Notes: generated by a model from the letters alone, not told the origin. Shown: positions 17,081 through 26,935, counted from the first letter of the stretch. The stretch: 64,000 bases of DNA from JAADJA01 sp963840975 (GCA_963840975.1 CAWJBC010000006.1:177694-241693); one strand, 5' to 3'. Numbers and translations are program-made.

Positions 17081-19177
17081 TTAAATCATTTTCAAATTTA
17101 CAATTATTAGATCAATCAATTTTATCCCTATAAAGGGAATGACCAATCCACCAAAACCGTAAATCAAAAGGTTACGGCTCAATAGTTTATTTGCAGAAAC
17201 GGGGCGATACTTTACTCCTCTTAATGCAATAGGGATTAGTAAAACAATAATGAGTGCATTAAATATTACAGCACTTAATATTGCACTTTCCGGTGAAGAA
17301 AGCCTCATTATATTGAGTGCTTCCAGTGGTCCTCTGGTACCAGGTATGGAATATAGCGTTGTTCCAATAGCCGGTATTATAGCGAAGTATTTTGCAACAT
17401 CGTTTGCAATGCTAAATGTCGTCAAAGCACCACGGGTCATTAACAATTGCTTTCCTGTTTCTACAACTTCAATCAGTTTGGTTGGATTACTATCGAGGTC
17501 AACCATGTTCCCTGCTTCGCGGGCTGCCTGTGTGCCTGTGTTCATGGCAATTCCCACATCGGCTTGTGCAAGGGCGGGAGCGTCATTGGTCCCGTCACCA
17601 ATCATTCCGACCAAATGACCATTGGCTTGTTCCTGCTGAATCAGGTAAAGCTTATCCTCGGGTTTTGCCTCAGCCAGAAAATCATCAACTCCTGCTTCTG
17701 CTGCAATGGCTGCAGCTGTTTGTGAATTATCACCGGTTATCATCACAGTTCTGATACCCATTGTACGGATTTGAGCAAACCTTTGCCTTATGCCCCCTTT
17801 GATGATATCCTTCAGTTCAATAATCCCAAGCACCCGATTATTTTCTGCCACAACTAAAGGTGTAGCACCTCTTATAGCAACTGAGGAGACAGCCTCTGCA
17901 ACTTTGGCTGAGAAAAAACCATCATTTGACTCAACAAACTTCTTAATTGCATCAGCAGCTCCTTTCCTGATGCGTTTGGTATTTCCGTTGGATAAATTCA
18001 CGTCCACACCACTCATCCTCGTTTGGGCTGAGAAAGGAATAAAAACCGTTTCAGAGGATTCAATCTCTCTTCCACGAAGATTGAATTTATCCTTGGCAAG
18101 TACAACAATTGACCTGCCTTCAGGGGTTTCGTCGGTAAGAGAGGATAATTGGGCAGCATTTGCTAATTCTTCTATTGTAACATCGTCAGTTGGAATAAAG
18201 TTGGAAGCCATCCTGTTTCCAAGGGTGATGGTTCCTGTTTTATCCATCAACAGCACATCCACATCCCCGGCGGCTTCAATTGCTTTACCGCTCGTTGCAA
18301 TTACATTCTTTTTTAGCAGTCTGTCCATACCGCTGATGCCAATTGCACTTAGCAGACCGCCAATAGTTGTCGGAATAAGGCAAACAATTAAAGAGATCAA
18401 AATAGGTAAAGAAAGATTTTCAAGAGGAGATAATCCGGAAGCCATAAGACTATAACCATAAAAAGCCGGAAGTGTAATTACTGCTAAAAGAAAAATAATC
18501 GTTAATCCGGATAATAATATAGTAAGAGCAATTTCATTGGGAGTTTTTTGTCGCTTCGCACCTTCAACCAATGCAATCATCCTGTCTAAAAAAGTTTTAC
18601 CTTGTTCGGAAGTAACCTGGATTTTGAGCCAGTCGCTGATCACTTTTGTACCTCCGGTTACGGCACTCCGATCACCTCCACTCTCGCGGATAACTGGAGC
18701 AGATTCACCGGTTATGGCCGATTCGTCAACACTTGCAACCCCTTCAATTACTTCCCCGTCAGCCGGTATGATATCACCGGCGGCACAACTTACAATGTCA
18801 CCTTTTTTCAAATCGGTTGCCCAGACTTCTTCTTCTTTTCCCCGGACAATTCTTCGGGTTTTTGTCTGGGTTCTGCTTTTCCTTAAGCTATCAGCCTGAG
18901 CTTTTCCTCTTCCTTCTGCTATGGCTTCCGAAAAATTGGCAAACAAAACGGTAAACCAAAGCCAGATAGTTATTTGAAAATTAAAGGATGAAAATTGACT
19001 TCCGAAAATTTCAACAAAGACAATCATAGTAGTTAAGAGCGCACCAACAGCAACTATAAAAATTACCGGATTTTTAATAAGGGTGACCGGATTCAATTTG
19101 ACAAATGAAGCCAGGACAGCATCAATTATTATTTTTTTGGTGAATAGAGAGCTATTTCTTTTCTCCGCTGATTTCAT
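17081..19177 (-). CDS. kdpB: KdpB catalytic P-type ATPase subunit
   Basis: This 698-residue P1A ATPase contains the actuator motif TGES at 156-159, the phosphorylation motif DKTGT with Asp312, the GDGTNDAPAL hinge motif, and the ISLIVCLIPTTIGG transmembrane segment with the IPTT motif at the ion site. It hydrolyses ATP to drive K+ released by KdpA into the cytoplasm. Length and motif order are standard. It sits 11 bases downstream of kdpA. Confidence 0.98.
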   Translation of the reverse strand: MKSAEKRNSSLFTKKIIIDAVLASFVKLNPVTLIKNPVIFIVAVGALLTTMIVFVEIFGSQFSSFNFQITIWLWFTVLFANFSEAIAEGRGKAQADSLRKSRTQTKTRRIVRGKEEEVWATDLKKGDIVSCAAGDIIPADGEVIEGVASVDESAITGESAPVIRESGGDRSAVTGGTKVISDWLKIQVTSEQGKTFLDRMIALVEGAKRQKTPNEIALTILLSGLTIIFLLAVITLPAFYGYSLMASGLSPLENLSLPILISLIVCLIPTTIGGLLSAIGISGMDRLLKKNVIATSGKAIEAAGDVDVLLMDKTGTITLGNRMASNFIPTDDVTIEELANAAQLSSLTDETPEGRSIVVLAKDKFNLRGREIESSETVFIPFSAQTRMSGVDVNLSNGNTKRIRKGAADAIKKFVESNDGFFSAKVAEAVSSVAIRGATPLVVAENNRVLGIIELKDIIKGGIRQRFAQIRTMGIRTVMITGDNSQTAAAIAAEAGVDDFLAEAKPEDKLYLIQQEQANGHLVGMIGDGTNDAPALAQADVGIAMNTGTQAAREAGNMVDLDSNPTKLIEVVETGKQLLMTRGALTTFSIANDVAKYFAIIPAIGTTLYSIPGTRGPLEALNIMRLSSPESAILSAVIFNALIIVLLIPIALRGVKYRPVSANKLLSRNLLIYGFGGLVIPFIGIKLIDLIIVNLKMI

Positions 19178-19188
19178 TATTTTAATAT

Positions 19189-20874
19189 TTAAAAGGCTAT
19201 GCCCGCATTCATAAGAAAATGTTCAACGATAGGCCCCAATGCAATGGCTGGAAAAAATGTTAATCCTCCAATGATGAGTATTACTCCGATCAATAAGTTA
19301 ATAAACAACCAGTTTTTTGTGCTGAAGGTTCCTGATGAAAGAGGAGTTGTTTTTTTTCTCGCCATGCTTCCGGCAATAGCAATCACCGGAATGATGATTC
19401 CAAAACGTCCTATCAGCATACCGATTCCAAGGGTTAAATTATAAAATATGGTGTTTGTATTAAGACCTGCGAAGGCACTTCCATTGTTTCCTGCTACAGA
19501 ACTGAATGCGTAAAGAATTTCAGAAAACCCATGAGGTCCTGAATTATTCAATGAGGATAATCCAAGCTCAGAGGAACACGCCCAGGCTGAAAAAACCAGG
19601 ATGACAACGCTTGGAGCCAGAACAGCGATAATTGCCATTTTTACTTCAAAAGCATCAATTTTTTTACCGAGGAATTCCGGGGTTCGCCCAACCATCAATC
19701 CGGCAATAAAAACAGTTAGAATAATGAATACTATCATACCATACAAGCCGGCTCCCACTCCACCGAATATGACTTCCCCAAGCATTATGTTGAACATTGA
19801 TACCAATCCGGATAATGGTGTAAGACTATCATGCATGGCATTCACCGCGCCACAGGATGCATCTGTAGTGACTACCGAAAATAAAATACTATTGGCAATT
19901 CCAAACCGGGTTTCTTTGCCTTCCATATTTCCTGCAATATTTGTCACTGGGTTATGGCTATATTCCGACCAAAGAGATGCCGCCAATCCTATTGCAAACA
20001 AAATGAACATTGCCGTGAACACTGTCCATCCCTGCCGGTTGGAACCAGCAAACCTGCCGTAGGTAAATGTCAACCCTGCGGGAATAAGAAAAATCGCCAG
20101 CATTTGCAGAAAATTAGCGAAAGGCGTTGGGTTTTCAAAAGGATGGGCACCGTTGGCATTGAAAAAGCCTCCTCCATTCGTTCCCAGTTGTTTAATTGCT
20201 ATTTGTGAGGCAGCCGGACCCAAAGGAATGATTTGTTCTGCTCCCTGCAAAGTTATCGCTTTGACAGATGGGGCAAATGTTTGAACTACACCCTGACTGA
20301 CCAGAATAATAGAAAAAATAATGGACAAAGGCAACAGAACATATACTATTGATCGGGTAAAATCAACCCAGAAATTACCAAGATTTTCCGTCGTTTTCTT
20401 TGTTAACCCACGCATCAGAACAACTGCAACTGCGATTCCTGTAGCTGCGCTTAAAAAATTCTGAACGGTAAGACCTGCAATCTGAACCAGGTTGCTCAGG
20501 GTCGTTTCACCTGCATACGATTGCCAGTTGGTATTGGTCATAAAACTTGCAGCAGTATTAATGGAAAGATGCCACGAAACATTTGGAAGATGTTGCGGAT
20601 TCAAGGGCAAATATTGCTGAAAAAGCTGAAGAAGAAGCACGATTAGAAAACCAAAAAAATTAAAGATCAGAAGTTGAAAGGAATATGTTTTCCAGTTCAT
20701 CTCTGCTTCAGGCTGAATTCCGGTTGAACGATAAACCAGTTTTTCGAGCCAACCAAAAACAGGTTTCATCAAATGTCGTTGATTCATAAATACTTTTGCC
20801 ATAAATGATCCCATAACAGGAGTCAGTAAGAGCATTGCAATCATGAAGGTCAGTAACTGTATGGTTTCATTCAT
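19189..20874 (-). CDS. kdpA: KdpA K+-binding and translocating subunit
   Basis: This 561-residue integral membrane protein with ~10 helices belongs to the superfamily of K+ transporters. Four selectivity-filter loops can be seen: TNTNWQSYAGE, GTNGGGFFNANGAHP, TTDASCGAVNAMHDSL and AGNNGSAFAGL. It forms the high-affinity K+ channel part of KdpFABC. It is preceded by kdpF with 78 bases between them. Confidence 0.98.
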   Translation of the reverse strand: MNETIQLLTFMIAMLLLTPVMGSFMAKVFMNQRHLMKPVFGWLEKLVYRSTGIQPEAEMNWKTYSFQLLIFNFFGFLIVLLLQLFQQYLPLNPQHLPNVSWHLSINTAASFMTNTNWQSYAGETTLSNLVQIAGLTVQNFLSAATGIAVAVVLMRGLTKKTTENLGNFWVDFTRSIVYVLLPLSIIFSIILVSQGVVQTFAPSVKAITLQGAEQIIPLGPAASQIAIKQLGTNGGGFFNANGAHPFENPTPFANFLQMLAIFLIPAGLTFTYGRFAGSNRQGWTVFTAMFILFAIGLAASLWSEYSHNPVTNIAGNMEGKETRFGIANSILFSVVTTDASCGAVNAMHDSLTPLSGLVSMFNIMLGEVIFGGVGAGLYGMIVFIILTVFIAGLMVGRTPEFLGKKIDAFEVKMAIIAVLAPSVVILVFSAWACSSELGLSSLNNSGPHGFSEILYAFSSVAGNNGSAFAGLNTNTIFYNLTLGIGMLIGRFGIIIPVIAIAGSMARKKTTPLSSGTFSTKNWLFINLLIGVILIIGGLTFFPAIALGPIVEHFLMNAGIAF

Positions 20875-20952
20875 TTCATAACGGATTTGAATTCATTTTA
20901 AATTGACTTTGGATCTTCTCTGGATTTGATTTCAAAACTATTAGTTTCAGAA

Positions 20953-21117
20953 TTAAAATTTTTCAGGTTTTAACAAAGAATAAATTACATAACAAATTAC
21001 CAAAATGGCAACAATAAATCCAATGCTATCCAATACCTGACTTTGTGAAAGCGAGGCTGTTGCCCGCTCAGGAACAACCAGAAGAATAGACGATGTTTTT
21101 AAATAATCTATTTTCAT
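20953..21117 (-). CDS. kdpF: KdpF-like small subunit, 54 aa
   Basis: A short gene directly upstream of kdpA on the same strand, starting at the ATG complementary to 21115-21117 and ending at 20953. The C-terminal half is one membrane helix (SIGFIVAILVICYVIYSLLK) ending in PEKF; a [YL]xxLL[KR]PE[KR]F end is the recognised KdpF signature. The N-terminal ~30 residues are longer than in enteric KdpF (29 aa). KdpF stabilises the KdpABC complex in the membrane. Position and tail together make the identification good. Confidence 0.85.
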   Translation of the reverse strand: MKIDYLKTSSILLVVPERATASLSQSQVLDSIGFIVAILVICYVIYSLLKPEKF

Positions 21118-21137
21118 TTTAATTTAAAATTGATGAC

Positions 21138-21158
21138 CCGGCAAAATTAAAATGCCGG
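21138..21158. promoter_or_regulatory. Inverted repeat in the kdp leader
   Basis: CCGGCA (21138-21143) and TGCCGG (21153-21158) flank nine A/T bases, about 20 bases upstream of the kdpF start. The same span holds CAAAATTA (21142-21149), which on the minus strand reads TAATTTTG, a match to the TAnnTTTG -7 element, but no convincing -33 TTTG partner is seen. It may be a KdpE operator, or a hairpin near the start that limits translation. Confidence 0.35.
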
Positions 21159-21321
21159 ATATAATGGAAATATCAGGATATTAATTGTAAGCATTAAGAT
21201 TTTATAAAGAGTTATAAAATGATTTCATACTTCGGTATAACTTACAGTTTATAAAATTTTCAGTAAATAACCAAATAACTATGCAATGGCATTATCACCA
21301 GATAACTCTTTCTTATCCCAG

Positions 21322-21354
21322 ATTGTAAACCTGAAAAGAAAGAGTATATCTTTG
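21322..21354 (+). promoter_or_regulatory. Probable promoter of the membrane TPR gene
   Basis: TATCTTTG (21347-21354) matches TAnnTTTG, with ATTG at 21322-21325 lying 21 bases upstream as a -33-like element. The start codon at 21378 is 23 bases after the -7 element. Confidence 0.45.
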
Positions 21355-21377
21355 ATCTCCGGATTCAAGTTAAGTTT

Positions 21378-23486
21378 ATGTTAGGAAAAGAAATACAATT
21401 GCAGGGATTTTCACATAATAAATTGATATTGTGGATTGTAATTATCCTAACATTGGTTTTTATAGCTTACATCCCAATCTTTCAAAATGGTTTTTTAAAA
21501 ACCTGGGACGATAATCGGTATGTATTGGAAAACAAGTATATCCAGAAATTAACCCCGGAGTCGATGATGAATATATTTACCATTTATTACGATGGTCACT
21601 ATCATCCGTTAACTTTGCTCTCACTTGCCCTGGATTATAAGATCGGTGGTCTTGATCCGCAAACCTATCATATCACAAGCCTGATCCTTCACCTGCTTAA
21701 TATCATACTTGTTTTTGGATTTGTATTTTTTTTGTTGAACAAAAAAAACTTCGTAGTTCCTCTGATTGTTTGTCTTTTCTTCGGCATTGGCACCATGAAT
21801 GTCGAATCGGTTTCGTGGGTTTCGGAAAGGAAAAACCTCCTTTATTCAATGTTCTTCTTTGGTTCGTTGATCGCATACCTGAAATATCTTGAACTAAACA
21901 AAAAGTCATTTTATTTTTTGTCGTTACTGCTTTTTTTATTCTCTATCCTTTCAAAATCAATGGCGATATCATTGGCAGCAACCTTGATACTGGTGGATTT
22001 GTATTACAAAAGAAAAGTTTTTAGTTCTAAAGTTCTTTTGGAAAAGCTGCCTTACTTCCTTCTTGCCATTGCGTTTGGGGTTGTGGCTATTTTTGCCCAG
22101 AAAACAAGTTGGGGTGAGGATCTGAGCCAGATTCAGTACTCCTTTTTCGACAGGATACTTTATGGCGGACAGGCATTTATTCTCTATTTGCTGAAAACGA
22201 TCATTCCTTTTGGTATGGCAGGATATTATCCTTATCCAGAGCTTAACAGCGCCTTAATCGTTTTGTCAGCATTATCAATTCTGGCTGCAATTGGTTTGTT
22301 TGGTTGTGCGGTTTTTTTCTTCCGTAAATATCCATCGGTCACCTTTGGACTGCTTTTTTTCTGTGTAAATATTTTCCTGCTCCTTAAAATTTTTGAAGTA
22401 CCTGCCGGAGATTACATTATGGCTGACCGATACAATTATATACCATCTGTCGGTATTTTCCTGGTTATTGGTTTAGGGTTATGGAAATTGATAGACAGTA
22501 ACAAGCTTTCCAAAAATGTGGGACTTATAATCCTGATAGTTTATACCTTGTTCATTTCTCTTCAGACTTTTAACCGGGTTGGGGTATGGAAAGACGATAT
22601 TACCTTTTATTCCGATGTAATCTTAAAATCCCCCAATGCAGAGGTCGCTTATACAAATCGCGGAGCCCTTCGAAAAGAGAATCATGAACTGAATGGTGCA
22701 TTGTCCGACTTTAACATGGCAATACAATTAGGGAAAAATGATTTTAAATCTTATGCAAACCGGGGAGCCGTTTACACGGATTTGGGCGAATATAACAGTG
22801 CAGTATCTGATTATGAGCAAGCCATTAAATTCAATCCGAACCATCCGGGAATATTGGCTGATTATGGGTTTGCTCAAATGCGGACCGGAAATTTAAAAGC
22901 TGCTTATGCGTCTTTCAGCAAATCGCTAAGTATACAAAAAGTCAACCCTGAAGTTTATGTCAATCGTGGGACGGTTCTGCATAATGCAGGCGATTATGCT
23001 GGTGCGCTGGCAGATTACAATGAAGCAATAAAACAAAATCCGAAGTACGTAAATGCCTATTTCAACAGGGGATTGGCAAAGATCATGATGAACGATTTAA
23101 AGGGAGCGGTTGATGATTTCGGTTTGACTTTGAACCTTGATCCACAGCACGCAGAAGCATGGTCCAATACGGGAATCGCCTGGTCGCGGTTAGAAAGCCC
23201 TGATAAAGCTATGGAGTGTTATGACCAGGCTATACGATTGAAGCCTTCTTACTTTGAAGCCTGGCTGAACAGAGGTATTGATAAGTATTATTCCGGCGAC
23301 TTTACAAATGCCCTTACCGATCTTAACCAGGCAATCAGCTTGAATCCTTCCCTTGCTCCGGCTTATTATTTTCGCGGACTTGTCCTTTTAAAAACATCAA
23401 AAAATGATGCCTGCGATGATTTTAAAAAAGCGATGGATTTAGGTTTTAGCGAAGCGGCAAAAACTTATGCAAACTATTGTCATTAA
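21378..23486 (+). CDS. Multispanning membrane protein with C-terminal TPR array
   Basis: This 702-residue protein has about ten or eleven membrane helices in residues ~15-400, including the luminal-loop-like segment FLKTWDDNRYVLENKYIQKL and the SVSWVSERKNLL motif. A cytoplasmic or periplasmic block of seven TPR units follows (~425-690: SYANRGAVYTDLGEYNSA and similar). The layout resembles TMTC/PMT-like glycosyltransferases (GT-C fold) with TPRs, and the acidic WDD in the first loop fits a GT-C catalytic site. A role in protein or lipid mannosylation is inferred only. It is divergent from kdp and looks monocistronic. Confidence 0.7.
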   Translation: MLGKEIQLQGFSHNKLILWIVIILTLVFIAYIPIFQNGFLKTWDDNRYVLENKYIQKLTPESMMNIFTIYYDGHYHPLTLLSLALDYKIGGLDPQTYHITSLILHLLNIILVFGFVFFLLNKKNFVVPLIVCLFFGIGTMNVESVSWVSERKNLLYSMFFFGSLIAYLKYLELNKKSFYFLSLLLFLFSILSKSMAISLAATLILVDLYYKRKVFSSKVLLEKLPYFLLAIAFGVVAIFAQKTSWGEDLSQIQYSFFDRILYGGQAFILYLLKTIIPFGMAGYYPYPELNSALIVLSALSILAAIGLFGCAVFFFRKYPSVTFGLLFFCVNIFLLLKIFEVPAGDYIMADRYNYIPSVGIFLVIGLGLWKLIDSNKLSKNVGLIILIVYTLFISLQTFNRVGVWKDDITFYSDVILKSPNAEVAYTNRGALRKENHELNGALSDFNMAIQLGKNDFKSYANRGAVYTDLGEYNSAVSDYEQAIKFNPNHPGILADYGFAQMRTGNLKAAYASFSKSLSIQKVNPEVYVNRGTVLHNAGDYAGALADYNEAIKQNPKYVNAYFNRGLAKIMMNDLKGAVDDFGLTLNLDPQHAEAWSNTGIAWSRLESPDKAMECYDQAIRLKPSYFEAWLNRGIDKYYSGDFTNALTDLNQAISLNPSLAPAYYFRGLVLLKTSKNDACDDFKKAMDLGFSEAAKTYANYCH

Positions 23487-23841
23487 TTTTTATTTCGCCG
23501 GGTTGTTTTATGAAAAAAAAAATCACAACTGATTTTTCATTTCAGCGAGGATGCAAAACACCTAAGATTCTCTATTTACATGACTTTGGCACATCCTATC
23601 TAAGTTTGATATAGATGTTAAATTTTTATTAATATGATGTTAATAAGTTACGTTTGAGCTATCTATTTTTGTTGCAGTCAAGGGGATAGCATTTTTTCAA
23701 CAATCAGATGTTTATAAATGTTATTGGATTATGCTTGCCAAGCGTTGTACTTTAGCGTTCTAATAATTGAGGGGATAAGGGATTTTTACTTTTCTGAGAG
23801 TTAGTATTTTACAATAATTTCACCAACCTATAACATAAAAA
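23487..23841. other. 355-base spacer and leader of the ribonucleotide reductase gene
   Basis: No gene is seen. TATTTTTG at 23664-23671 fits the -7 consensus and would give a leader of ~165 bases. An 8-bp inverted repeat (ATGAAAAA 23510-23517, TTTTTCAT 23533-23540) could be the terminator of the upstream gene, though without a clear T tract. I looked for a cobalamin-riboswitch B12 box and an NrdR box and saw neither. Confidence 0.35.
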
Positions 23842-26550
23842 ATGAGCAATAACCTTTTTGCAAACGTTGATAGCAAGCAGGATGTTAAATCCGGAAACAA
23901 CATGTTTCAGGAAGTCCTGGATAAAAGGCAACGCCCGGAATTACCAGATGACTTTACAGAATTGGACAACAATGATAATCCAATGAATGGGAATGAAGAA
24001 CACACCAAACCTCTGGATAAACATGTGATTTATCCGGTTGATGAAGTCAGGAAAATGGCTACAGCTTATTTTAAAGGGGATGAACTTGCCGCCAACGTTT
24101 GGTTGAACAAATACGCATTGAAAGACAGCCAGGGTAACATTTACGAACGTACTCCGGACGAAATGCACTGGAGAATTGCACATGAAATTGCCAGGATTGA
24201 AAAAAAATACCCCAAACCTGTGAGTGCTGATGAAATTTATCATTTACTAAAAGATTTCAAATACATCATTCCCCAGGGAGGTCCGATGACCGGCATAGGA
24301 AATAATTTCCAGATTTCTTCATTATCCAATTGCTTCGTTATAGGAAATGACGGTTCGTCCGATTCTTATGGAGGTATCCTGAAAGTTGATCAGGAGCAGG
24401 TTCAACTGATGAAACGCCGGGGTGGTGTCGGACACGATCTAAGCCATATCCGGCCGGAAGGCAGCCCCGTAAAAAACAGCGCCCTGACATCCACAGGCAT
24501 TGTTCCTTTTATGGAGCGCTATTCCAATTCAACCCGAGAAGTTGCACAGGGTGGAAGGCGTGGTGCATTAATGCTTACCATTTCAGTAAAGCATCCTGAT
24601 GCCGACAATTTTATTGACGCCAAGATGGAAAAAGGAAAAGTTACCGGAGCCAATGTTTCAGTGAAAATTGACGATGAATTTATGCGCGCTGTAGCAGAGG
24701 GAAAACCTTACCAGCAAAAATATCCAATTGATTCTGATAATCCCATCTATACCAAAGAGATTGATGCACGAAGACTCTGGGATAAAATCATCCACAACGC
24801 CTGGTCATCAGCGGAGCCGGGTATTTTATTCTGGGACACTATCTCCCGTGAAGCGGTTCCGGATTGTTATTCCGATCTTGGCTTTAAAACGATCTCGACT
24901 AACCCTTGTGGTGAAATACCACTTTGTCCTTACGATAGTTGTCGTCTTTTGGCACTCAACCTCTACAGTTATGTTGATAACCCATTCACGGATCAGGCTA
25001 ATTTTAATTCGGAATTATTTACAAAACATGTTCATTATGCCCAAAGGATAATGGATGACATTATTGACCTGGAAGTTGAAAAGATAGATGCTATACTTGC
25101 AAAAATTGACTCTGATCCCGAAGATCCTGAGATCAAGAGAGTAGAAAGAAAGATGTGGGAAAACATCCGCGAAAAATCATTGCAGGGACGCAGAACAGGT
25201 ATTGGAATAACGGCCGAAGGGGATATGATAGCTGCATTGGGAAGTCGCTACGGAACGCATGAAGCAACCGACTTTTCCGTTGAAGTGCATAAGCTCCTCG
25301 CCATCGAAGCGTATCGGTCATCGGTCAATCTTGCAGAGGATAGGGGTCCCTTCCCTATTTTCAGCAGTGAACTGGAAAAAGACAATCCCTTTATTTTGAG
25401 AATTAAGGAGTCTGCTACTGTTGTTTATGATAAAATGAAAAGAGTTGGCAGAAGAAATATTGCAATGCTTACAATTGCTCCAACAGGAAGTGTAAGTATT
25501 TGCACCCAAACCACTTCCGGTATTGAACCGGTTTATATGATTTCATACAAACGGCGCAGGAAAGTCAATCCGAATGATAAAGATGTAGTGATAGGATTTA
25601 CAGATGATTTAGGTGATACCTGGGAAGAATATCATGTTTTCCATCCGAAATTTGCTACCTGGCTCGAAATAAACGGTTACGACGTCGAAAGAGTAAAAAA
25701 ACTACCTGATGATGAGTTACAGGAAATCATCACCAAATCACCTTACTATAAAGCCACTTCAAATGATGTGGATTGGATGGAAAAAGTGAGAATGCAGGGA
25801 ATGGTTCAGAAATGGGTAGATCACTCCATCAGTGTTACGGTGAATTTACCCAAAGATGTGGACGAAGAACTGGTAGGCCAGGTTTATCGCACAGCCTGGG
25901 AAAGCGGTTGCAAGGGAATGACCATTTACAGGGATGGTTCCCGTGATGGTGTTTTGATCAGCAATGAAAAAAAGAATGATGAAACCACAGAGTTCAAAGA
26001 AACAAAAGCCCCGATACGACCCAAAGTGCTGGAGGCGGAAGTGGTCAGGTTTCAGAATGACTATGAGAAGTGGATTGCTGTTGTTGGGTTAATGAACAAC
26101 AAACCGTATGAAATTTTTACCGGCAAAGCCGATGAGTTTTACCTGCCTCCTTATGTCAATGGTGGCTGGGTTGTAAAAAACAAACCTGAGAAAGGTGAAC
26201 CTTCACGTTATGATTTTCAGTTTGAAGATAAAGCCGGTTACAAAATCGTAATTCCTGCGCTGTCCAGGTCATTCAATAAGGAATTTTGGAATTATGCCAA
26301 GCTCATTTCAGGAATACTCCGTCATGGAATGCCGCTGCCTTATGCCATCGAACTAGTTGATAACCTTACACTGGATAACGAATCTATTAATACCTGGAAA
26401 AATGGGATTGTCAGGGCTTTGAAAAAATTCATCCCCGATGGGACGGTTGACCAGAAAAGCAGTTGCCCTGAATGTCATACCGAGGGGTCATTAATGTACA
26501 AAGAGGGTTGCCTGGTTTGCAAGGAGTGTGGGTATTCGAAATGCGGATAA
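23842..26550 (+). CDS. nrdJ: Adenosylcobalamin-dependent (class II) ribonucleotide reductase
   Basis: This 902-residue enzyme reduces ribonucleotides to deoxyribonucleotides using a B12-generated radical, so it works with or without oxygen. Visible features are Cys164 in LSNCFVIG (one of the redox pair); the active-site NPCGE at 354-358 with radical Cys356 and Glu358; RRGGVGHDLSHIRPEG; and the phosphate-binding TIAPTGSVSICTQTTSGIEP. A TSCPD domain occupies ~720-870. A C-terminal zinc-ribbon-like tail follows (Cys875, 878, 890, 893, 896, 901), which includes the shuttle cysteines. No small radical subunit gene is nearby, as expected for class II. Confidence 0.93.
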   Translation: MSNNLFANVDSKQDVKSGNNMFQEVLDKRQRPELPDDFTELDNNDNPMNGNEEHTKPLDKHVIYPVDEVRKMATAYFKGDELAANVWLNKYALKDSQGNIYERTPDEMHWRIAHEIARIEKKYPKPVSADEIYHLLKDFKYIIPQGGPMTGIGNNFQISSLSNCFVIGNDGSSDSYGGILKVDQEQVQLMKRRGGVGHDLSHIRPEGSPVKNSALTSTGIVPFMERYSNSTREVAQGGRRGALMLTISVKHPDADNFIDAKMEKGKVTGANVSVKIDDEFMRAVAEGKPYQQKYPIDSDNPIYTKEIDARRLWDKIIHNAWSSAEPGILFWDTISREAVPDCYSDLGFKTISTNPCGEIPLCPYDSCRLLALNLYSYVDNPFTDQANFNSELFTKHVHYAQRIMDDIIDLEVEKIDAILAKIDSDPEDPEIKRVERKMWENIREKSLQGRRTGIGITAEGDMIAALGSRYGTHEATDFSVEVHKLLAIEAYRSSVNLAEDRGPFPIFSSELEKDNPFILRIKESATVVYDKMKRVGRRNIAMLTIAPTGSVSICTQTTSGIEPVYMISYKRRRKVNPNDKDVVIGFTDDLGDTWEEYHVFHPKFATWLEINGYDVERVKKLPDDELQEIITKSPYYKATSNDVDWMEKVRMQGMVQKWVDHSISVTVNLPKDVDEELVGQVYRTAWESGCKGMTIYRDGSRDGVLISNEKKNDETTEFKETKAPIRPKVLEAEVVRFQNDYEKWIAVVGLMNNKPYEIFTGKADEFYLPPYVNGGWVVKNKPEKGEPSRYDFQFEDKAGYKIVIPALSRSFNKEFWNYAKLISGILRHGMPLPYAIELVDNLTLDNESINTWKNGIVRALKKFIPDGTVDQKSSCPECHTEGSLMYKEGCLVCKECGYSKCG

Positions 26551-26584
26551 CAACCGAAGTAAGCAATCACAAAATAAAAAACTT

Positions 26585-26608
26585 CCCGGTCAATGACCGG
26601 GTTTTTTT
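26585..26608. terminator. Bidirectional intrinsic terminator
   Basis: CCCGGTCA (26585-26592) pairs with TGACCGGG (26594-26601) and is followed by seven T (26602-26608). A-rich sequence on the left side makes it work for the opposite strand too. It lies between the convergent nrdJ and ybaB-like genes. Confidence 0.85.
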
Positions 26609-26623
26609 ATGAATGTGAATAAA

Positions 26624-26935
26624 TCAAACCAACCCCGGGAAATTCGGCAGCATATCCTTTGTAATCCTTTTCATTTCGATTTCGCCCTTGACAGCCGCTT
26701 CTTCAAGCGCACGGTTGGTGGCGACGGTAATCATCTCTTCCAGTTGAGCTTGATTACCTGCATGAATCAGATGTTCAGCGATTTGGATACTGATAATGGA
26801 TTTGTTGGCGTTAGCTTTTACGGTAATGGCGCCATTTTCAACCGAAGCCTCAACAATGATATCATTCAGCTTCTTTTTGGATTCTTCGATCTTTTCACGG
26901 GCTTCATGTAGTTTTAAAAATAAATCACCTATCAT
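26624..26935 (-). CDS. YbaB/EbfC nucleoid-associated protein
   Basis: This 103-residue protein has the YbaB fold: a long N-terminal helix (LFLKLHEAREKIEESKKKLN), three strands (VEASVENGAITVKANANKSI) and a C-terminal helix (MITVATNRALEEAAVKGEIE). Family members bind DNA as dimers and are often encoded with dnaX-recR, but here the gene stands alone, convergent with nrdJ across a shared terminator. It is slightly more diverged than typical YbaB in the usual G-N-G core. Confidence 0.8.
   Translation of the reverse strand: MIGDLFLKLHEAREKIEESKKKLNDIIVEASVENGAITVKANANKSIISIQIAEHLIHAGNQAQLEEMITVATNRALEEAAVKGEIEMKRITKDMLPNFPGLV

Noticed and set aside
21118..21377. c-di-AMP (ydaO/kdp) riboswitch ahead of the kdp operon
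   Set aside because: The leader before kdpF is short and shows only a 6-bp inverted repeat, far too little for that riboswitch.
23487..23841. Cobalamin riboswitch ahead of the B12-dependent reductase
   Set aside because: No B12 box or paired arms could be recognised by eye; a covariance search is needed to rule it in.
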